Source: a virus. Taken from it: a DNA stretch of 39,891 nucleotides. Position 1 is the stretch's first letter, and each line of letters begins with the position of its first letter. Position numbers and translations under genes: made by a program. Of this stretch, positions 35,908 to 39,891 are shown in pieces. The notes beneath the pieces were generated by a model. The model did not search any database. It saw nothing but the letters and a program-made list of their open reading frames with translations, and was not told the origin of the DNA. The stretch lies in the IMG/VR virus record IMGVR_UViG_3300048834_000180, positions 1 through 39,891 of that record; one strand, written 5' to 3'.

Positions 35908-37112
35908 TGGATTTCTTTGCAAGGCTGAACCGCTGGATCGGTAATGGCCTGCGCCGGATGATCGGCCTACAGCCTATCGGCCCTGGCGGGTATCAGTCGC
36001 AGGCGGCGTCCCATGTGTCGTGGGATACCGCCATGCAGCTTTCCGGCGTTTGGGCGTGCGTCAAGCTGATTGCCGAGACGGTGGCTAGCCTGCCGCTTGG
36101 CATCTATGTCAAGAACGAATCTGGCCGCGTCCTCGACACCTCGCACCCGCTGGCGATTCTGTTTGCCGGTAAGCCAAACCGCTATCAGACCCGCGTAGAG
36201 TTCTTTGAAACGGTGGTCATGCAGCTTGTGCTGCACGGCAACGCCTACTGCCTGATTGACCGCAACGGCGGGCGCATCACCTCGCTGATGCCGCTTATGT
36301 CGGCGCAGATGGAGGTCGAGTTGCTGGCGGACGGTTCGTATGTGTACCGCTACCAGACCGACGCTACGCAGGCGATCTTTGCGCCCGAGTCGATTTGGCA
36401 CCTCAAGATGATGGGGAATGGCCTTGTGGGCCTGTCCGTGCTTGAGTTCCAGCGCAATACGCTTGGCATCGCTCAGGCTGCCGAGGAAGCGACCACCAAG
36501 ATTTACCGCAACGGCGCGAAGCCATCCGGCGTCCTGTCGTTTGACCGCGCCCTGACCCCGCAGCAGCGCGACATGATCCGCGCCAACTTCGATGGGCTTA
36601 CCTCTGGCGAGGATGCGCGCCTTCTGGTGCTTGAGGCTGGCGGCAAGTTTGAGGCCGTGTCCATGTCGCCGCAGGACATTGAGCTTCTGGCCTCGCGCAA
36701 GTTCCAGCTTTCCGAGATTTGCCGCTGGTATGGCGTGCCGTCCGTAATGGTCAATGACTCCAACGGCACGAGCGTTTGGGGATCTGGCATTGAGCAGATT
36801 GTCGCGGGCTTCTACAAGCTGACGCTGCGCCCGATCCTAGAGAAAATCGAGTGCAGCATGATGGCCTCGCTTTTCTCGCCCGCCGAGCGCCTGCGCTATG
36901 AGGCGGAGTTTGACTTTGAAGGCTTGCTCCGCAGCGATCAGAAGTCGCGCCTTGACGGCTACCGGATCGGTATTCAGGGCGGAATCATGACGCCTAACGA
37001 GGCGCGCAGGCAGGAGGGGCTGCCGGATATGGAGGGCGGTGACACGCTGTATATGCAAGGTGCGACCGTGCCGATTGACAATCTGGGCCGACCGCCCACG
37101 GAGACTGTATGA
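35907..37112 (+). CDS. Portal protein, HK97 family
   Basis: 401 residues. SGVWACVKLIAETVASLPLG, HGNAYCLIDR, IWHLKMMGNGLVGLSVLEF, ICRWYGVPSVMVNDSNGTSVWGS and the end RRQEGLPDMEGGDTLYMQ are classic for Phage_portal (HK97). It forms the dodecameric DNA gate at one vertex. Normal length for the family. Confidence 0.95.
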   Translation: MDFFARLNRWIGNGLRRMIGLQPIGPGGYQSQAASHVSWDTAMQLSGVWACVKLIAETVASLPLGIYVKNESGRVLDTSHPLAILFAGKPNRYQTRVEFFETVVMQLVLHGNAYCLIDRNGGRITSLMPLMSAQMEVELLADGSYVYRYQTDATQAIFAPESIWHLKMMGNGLVGLSVLEFQRNTLGIAQAAEEATTKIYRNGAKPSGVLSFDRALTPQQRDMIRANFDGLTSGEDARLLVLEAGGKFEAVSMSPQDIELLASRKFQLSEICRWYGVPSVMVNDSNGTSVWGSGIEQIVAGFYKLTLRPILEKIECSMMASLFSPAERLRYEAEFDFEGLLRSDQKSRLDGYRIGIQGGIMTPNEARRQEGLPDMEGGDTLYMQGATVPIDNLGRPPTETV

Positions 37113-37777
37113 GCATTGAGCGAAAGGGGCTTGAGGTTGCCGAAGTCGGCTTCAAGTTCATGGATGATGAGCCCGGCGTTTTTGAGGGCTACGCTAGCGT
37201 ATTTAACGGCGTTGATAGCTACGGCGATACCATCCTGCCGGGCGCTTATGCCGTGACCCTCAGCAATCGCCAGCGGCCAATCCAGATGCGTTGGAACCAC
37301 TTTGGCCCGGTCATCGGCAAGTGGCTTGAGGCGCGCGAGGACGACAAGGGGCTGTGGGTCAAAGGCCAGATCGTCACGGGCCACTCTGTCGGGGCTGACG
37401 CCTACGCGCTGATGAAGGCTGGCGCGGTGACTGGCCTGTCCATCGGCTTCCGTATCCCGCCTGGCGGCTCTGAGAAGGACGGCAAGCTCCGCAAGCTAAA
37501 GCGGATTGACCTTATCGAAATCAGCGTGGTCGAGGAACCCGCCGACCTGTCGGCGCGGATTGGCGATGTGAAGTCCGCCATTGAAACCTGCGACTCGCTC
37601 AAAGAAATTGAATCCATCCTGCGCGATGCTGGCGGATTCTCTCGGGCTGACGCTACTGCGCTGGTGGCGCGCGTCAAGTCCCTCGCGCACGGTGATCGTG
37701 CGGAAAGCGAAAGCCCCAGCATCGACATGGCTGCTGCAATCATGCTGCACGCCAACACCATCAAGATGAGGAATTGA
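37109..37777 (+). CDS. Prohead protease, HK97 U35 family
   Basis: 222 residues. FEGYASVFNGVDSYGDTILPGAY, RWNHFGPVIGKW (catalytic His), VTGLSIGFRI (catalytic Ser) and ISVVEEPAD are the family motifs. It cleaves the capsid delta domain and itself during maturation. The extended C-terminus after residue 150 is larger than in HK97. ATGA overlap with portal. Confidence 0.93.
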   Translation: MSIERKGLEVAEVGFKFMDDEPGVFEGYASVFNGVDSYGDTILPGAYAVTLSNRQRPIQMRWNHFGPVIGKWLEAREDDKGLWVKGQIVTGHSVGADAYALMKAGAVTGLSIGFRIPPGGSEKDGKLRKLKRIDLIEISVVEEPADLSARIGDVKSAIETCDSLKEIESILRDAGGFSRADATALVARVKSLAHGDRAESESPSIDMAAAIMLHANTIKMRN

Positions 37778-37779
37778 AA

Positions 37780-38934
37780 ATGTCCGACGTGAATATTGCC
37801 CCTGCGCTTGATGCGCATTTCAAGGCCGTTGAGGCTGCTGTCCAGCGTTATGAGGGTCAGGTTAAGGACGCCGGCTCCGCTGCGAATGAGGCCCGCGACG
37901 CCGTGAAGGTGCTGTCGGCTGAGTTCAAGGCGAAGCTGGACGAAATCAACGCCGTTGTCACCGACGTGGCGCAGAAGTCCGCAGCCGCCCCGCGCGGTGC
38001 CGACAAGCCGCAGACGCTTGGCAATGCCTTTGTCAACTCGCCGGAGTTCAAGAGCCTGGTGGCCTCCGACAACCGCAACGCCATTGCGCGCGTCGAGCTT
38101 AAGAACACCATTGTGGCCGACAACACCACGACCACTTGGCTTGACCAGCGCCCAGGCGTTGTGCCCGGCGCGTTCCGCCCGCTGACCGTGCGTGATGTTC
38201 TCCCGCAGTTCCGTACCTCGACCGACACCGTGGTGCTGATGCGTGAGGCGTCGTTCACCAACAACGCGCGCGAAGTGACCGAGGCGGCCGCCAAGCCCGA
38301 GTCGGCTATCACCTTCAATAAGCTGAATGTGCCGATTGAGACCATCGCCACTTGGCTGAAGGTGTCGAAGCAGCTTATGGCCGATGCTCCGGCCGTGGCT
38401 GATTACATCGACACCCGCCTTCGCTTCATGGTCGAGGATCGCATCGACGGCCAGCTTCTCAACGGCAATGGTACCTCGCCCAACATCAGCGGCCTTCTGG
38501 ACTCGGGCAACTACACCGTCTACACCCCGACCAGCGGCGACAACCTGATTAACGCCATTAACCGCGCAAAGTATCAGCTTTGGGCGATTGGCTACATGGC
38601 TGATGCGGTCATCGTCAACCCGGCCGACTGGGGCGCGCAGGAAATCGAGCAGGCGTCGGATGGCCAGTACCTCTACGGCCAGCCGGGCCTTACCTCGGGC
38701 CTGAATCCGTTTGGCATCCGCGTGGTCATCAGCAACAAGATGGCTCCGGGCAGCTTCCTTGTCGGCGCGTTCGCGCAGGCTGCGGGCGTGTGGAACCGCG
38801 AGGGTACCGTGGTTGAGGCTGGCTACTCCGGTACCGACTTCACGAGCAACCTGATCACCCTGCGCGCCGAGTCCCGTCTGGGCCTCGCTGTGCAGGTTCC
38901 GGCCGCGCTGCTGGGCGGCGAGTTCACCGCGTAA
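37780..38934 (+). CDS. Major capsid protein, HK97 family, with delta domain
   Basis: 384 residues from the ATG at 37780 (AGGA before it). Residues 1-75 are a coiled scaffold-like delta domain (HFKAVEAAVQRYEGQVKDAG; VLSAEFKAKLDEINAV). Then RDVLPQFRTSTDTVVLMREA, LKVSKQLMADAPAVADYID, and DGQLLNGNGTSPNISGLLD, VIVNPADWGAQEIEQ, AESRLGLAVQVPAA define the HK97 fold. Cleavage probably near residue 85-95 by the upstream protease. Confidence 0.95.
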   Translation: MSDVNIAPALDAHFKAVEAAVQRYEGQVKDAGSAANEARDAVKVLSAEFKAKLDEINAVVTDVAQKSAAAPRGADKPQTLGNAFVNSPEFKSLVASDNRNAIARVELKNTIVADNTTTTWLDQRPGVVPGAFRPLTVRDVLPQFRTSTDTVVLMREASFTNNAREVTEAAAKPESAITFNKLNVPIETIATWLKVSKQLMADAPAVADYIDTRLRFMVEDRIDGQLLNGNGTSPNISGLLDSGNYTVYTPTSGDNLINAINRAKYQLWAIGYMADAVIVNPADWGAQEIEQASDGQYLYGQPGLTSGLNPFGIRVVISNKMAPGSFLVGAFAQAAGVWNREGTVVEAGYSGTDFTSNLITLRAESRLGLAVQVPAALLGGEFTA

Positions 38935-38941
38935 GCAATAC

Positions 38942-38969
38942 GGGGCGGCGGGTTTCGGCTCGCCGCCCC
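38942..38969 (+). other. GC-rich hairpin after the capsid gene
   Basis: Nine-bp stem GGGGCGGCG/CGCCGCCCC with a 10-base loop, seven bases after the capsid stop. No U-tract follows, so it is more likely a transcript-end stabiliser or processing signal than a terminator. Confidence 0.75.
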
Positions 38970-38981
38970 ATCGGGGGCAGG

Positions 38982-39284
38982 ATGCTTGTTGTACCGATCA
39001 AGGGTTTTCCGTCTGACGTTTATGGCTACATGCCCAAAGGCGTAGCGCGTGAGGTGTCAGATGCCGATGGTAAACGGTTTATCCGCATTGGGCTAGTGAA
39101 CCCTGGCGGCTATGAAACGAAGGTGGTTCGGGAGTCTCCGCGCCCTTTCGCTGGCCCGGACGGTGGAGAGGCGCTAGCGTCGTCTGCATCGCATCCGGCC
39201 CCAGCCTCACCGCCGCCGACTGTGAGCGCGTCCGAGAGTGGCGCGAAAAAGCGGGGCCGTCCTCGCAAAGAATCGTCGCAGTAG
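38982..39284 (+). CDS. Small protein after capsid (100 aa) with AT-hook-like end and slippery site
   Basis: GGGGG and AGG before the ATG. LVVPIKGFPSDVYGYMPKG, VREVSDADGK-like AREVSDADGKRFI, GLVNPGGYETKVV form a small beta domain. From about residue 57 it is Ala/Pro/Ser-rich, ending GAKKRGRPRKESSQ with an AT-hook-like RGRP. A perfect CCCTTTC heptamer in the right frame (39143-39149) lies at codons 54-56, and a -1 shift would lead into the domain at 39149-39748. Confidence 0.7.
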   Translation: MLVVPIKGFPSDVYGYMPKGVAREVSDADGKRFIRIGLVNPGGYETKVVRESPRPFAGPDGGEALASSASHPAPASPPPTVSASESGAKKRGRPRKESSQ

Positions 39285-39748
39285 CTAACACCACATTCCG
39301 CGCCGCACCGTGGGCAGACCTCTTGTTTGCTATGGATCGCGGATGGTGGATGAAGCATATTCACGAAGTACGCGACACCTTTTCCGGCGAGTTGGCGACG
39401 ACGAGCGGGCAGGTACGGGACTTCGGGCTAGAGCCGATGGGCACCTATGGGGTTGGCTTCCATCCCCACGGGAACAGCGGCGCTGGCCTTGTAGCGATTT
39501 CCCACATGGCAGGCGCGGCACGGGTCATCATGCTTGGCTATGACTGTCAGAAAACGGACGGAAAAGCGCATTGGCATGGCGATCACCCGCGCGGTCTTGG
39601 CAACGCTGGCGCTGTGGCTAAGTGGCCCGCTCAGTTCGCCAAGCTGGCCGAGACTGTGAAAGGAATGGAAGTCATCAACTGCACGCGCACGACCGCGCTT
39701 GATTGCTTCCCGCGAATGGACTTGGACAAAGCACTAAGGCGCACATAA
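39149..39748 (+). CDS. Rossmann glycosyltransferase-like domain without normal start, possible -1 frameshift product
   Basis: An open frame of 199 codons after the slip position. It has ASVVCIASGPSLTAADCERV (the GPSL nucleotide motif of DUF115/GT42-type enzymes), RIVAVANTTFRAAPWADLLF, AMDRGWWMKH, and HPHGNSGAGLVAISHMAGA, GYDCQKTDGKAHWHGDHP, GNAGAVAKW. No ATG, GTG or TTG lies between the stop at about 39116 and a TTG at 39323, which would delete the GPSL part. So translation arises either by -1 frameshift from 38982 or from a rare start. Last gene before the terminator. Confidence 0.65.
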   Translation, partial: RWPGRWRGASVVCIASGPSLTAADCERVREWREKAGPSSQRIVAVANTTFRAAPWADLLFAMDRGWWMKHIHEVRDTFSGELATTSGQVRDFGLEPMGTYGVGFHPHGNSGAGLVAISHMAGAARVIMLGYDCQKTDGKAHWHGDHPRGLGNAGAVAKWPAQFAKLAETVKGMEVINCTRTTALDCFPRMDLDKALRRT

Positions 39749-39750
39749 AA

Positions 39751-39774
39751 AAACGGCCCCATAAGGGGCCGTTT
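39751..39774. terminator. Bidirectional intrinsic terminator between late and minus cassette genes
   Basis: Ten-bp perfect stem AAACGGCCCC/GGGGCCGTTT with an ATAA loop. On the minus strand the stem is followed by a seven-T run, ending the 859-28 cassette; rightward it ends the capsid operon, so genes from 959 need the promoter near 911. It joins the window ends. Confidence 0.92.
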
Positions 39775-39891
39775 GCTTTCAACTCGAATCTTTAGCAGAC
39801 CGTCAGTTCGCCAAACTTCTCGGTCTGGTGGCCCATCTTGATCTTAGTCTCAAGCACCTTGACCTCGACAGCCATGCTCTGAGAAATTTGA
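39765..39891. repeat. Terminal direct repeat, right copy
   Basis: Identical to bases 1-127; see left copy. Features here duplicate those at the start of the window. Confidence 0.95.

Overview
The window is a complete circularly assembled genome of a tailed siphovirus of a Gram-negative bacterium. Bases 1-127 are repeated exactly at 39765-39891, so the unit genome is about 39,764 bp and the window start is arbitrary. The Gram-negative host is inferred from a signal-anchored lysozyme followed by an overlapping Rz/Rz1 spanin pair. The tail tip genes (DUF2460, DUF2163, NlpC/P60, Phage-tail_3 families, in that order) are of the type found in alphaproteobacterial gene transfer agents and related phages. 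The host genus cannot be read from the sequence. No integrase, excisionase, CI or Cro gene was recognised.

Layout. (1) 32490-39748 then 959-12858, plus strand: HNH protein, small and large terminase, HK97-type portal, protease and capsid, then across the window join a methyltransferase, a glycosyltransferase, head-tail connectors, tail tube, a frameshifted tail chaperone pair, tape measure and tail tip. An AT-richer minus-strand cassette (28-907) interrupts the late operon between capsid and connector genes. (2) 12855-15156: an inserted HNH endonuclease, a SPRY-like tail protein and the lysis genes (SAR endolysin, Rz, Rz1), closed by a strong two-way terminator. (3) 15185-19965, minus strand: a tightly overlapped early operon of very small genes together with an ERF annealing protein and an SSB-like protein; upstream of it lies a Mom-like DNA modification gene. 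At its far end lies a strongly structured stretch with its own consensus promoter that looks like a small RNA gene. (4) 20030-22778, plus: replication genes, namely a winged-helix initiator carrying two tandem 18-bp repeats (candidate origin) and a DnaB helicase. (5) 22848-32248, plus: accessory and early genes, including a Lar-like protein, a ParB-like/unknown/PAPS-reductase-like trio, NinB, a Ref-like HNH protein, dCMP deaminase, a PD-(D/E)XK nuclease and a metallophosphoesterase.

Regulation. Four promoters share an exact 13-bp element (CCGACGAACGGTA) directly upstream of a TTGACA-like -35 box with a 16-bp spacer: two start the minus early operon and its internal sub-operon, one starts the rightward accessory operon at 22848, and one drives the minus cassette at 859. 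The set looks like a phage regulon. Most genes overlap as ATGA, GTGA, TAATG or TGATG, which points to translational coupling; GTG and TTG starts are frequent.

Most notable: the candidate small RNA (15185-15365), the shared promoter element, a perfect CCCTTTC slippery site that may fuse 38982-39149 to a Rossmann glycosyltransferase-like domain lacking any normal start codon, the ParB-PAPS trio, and four or more microproteins (39-46 residues) with good ribosome sites.
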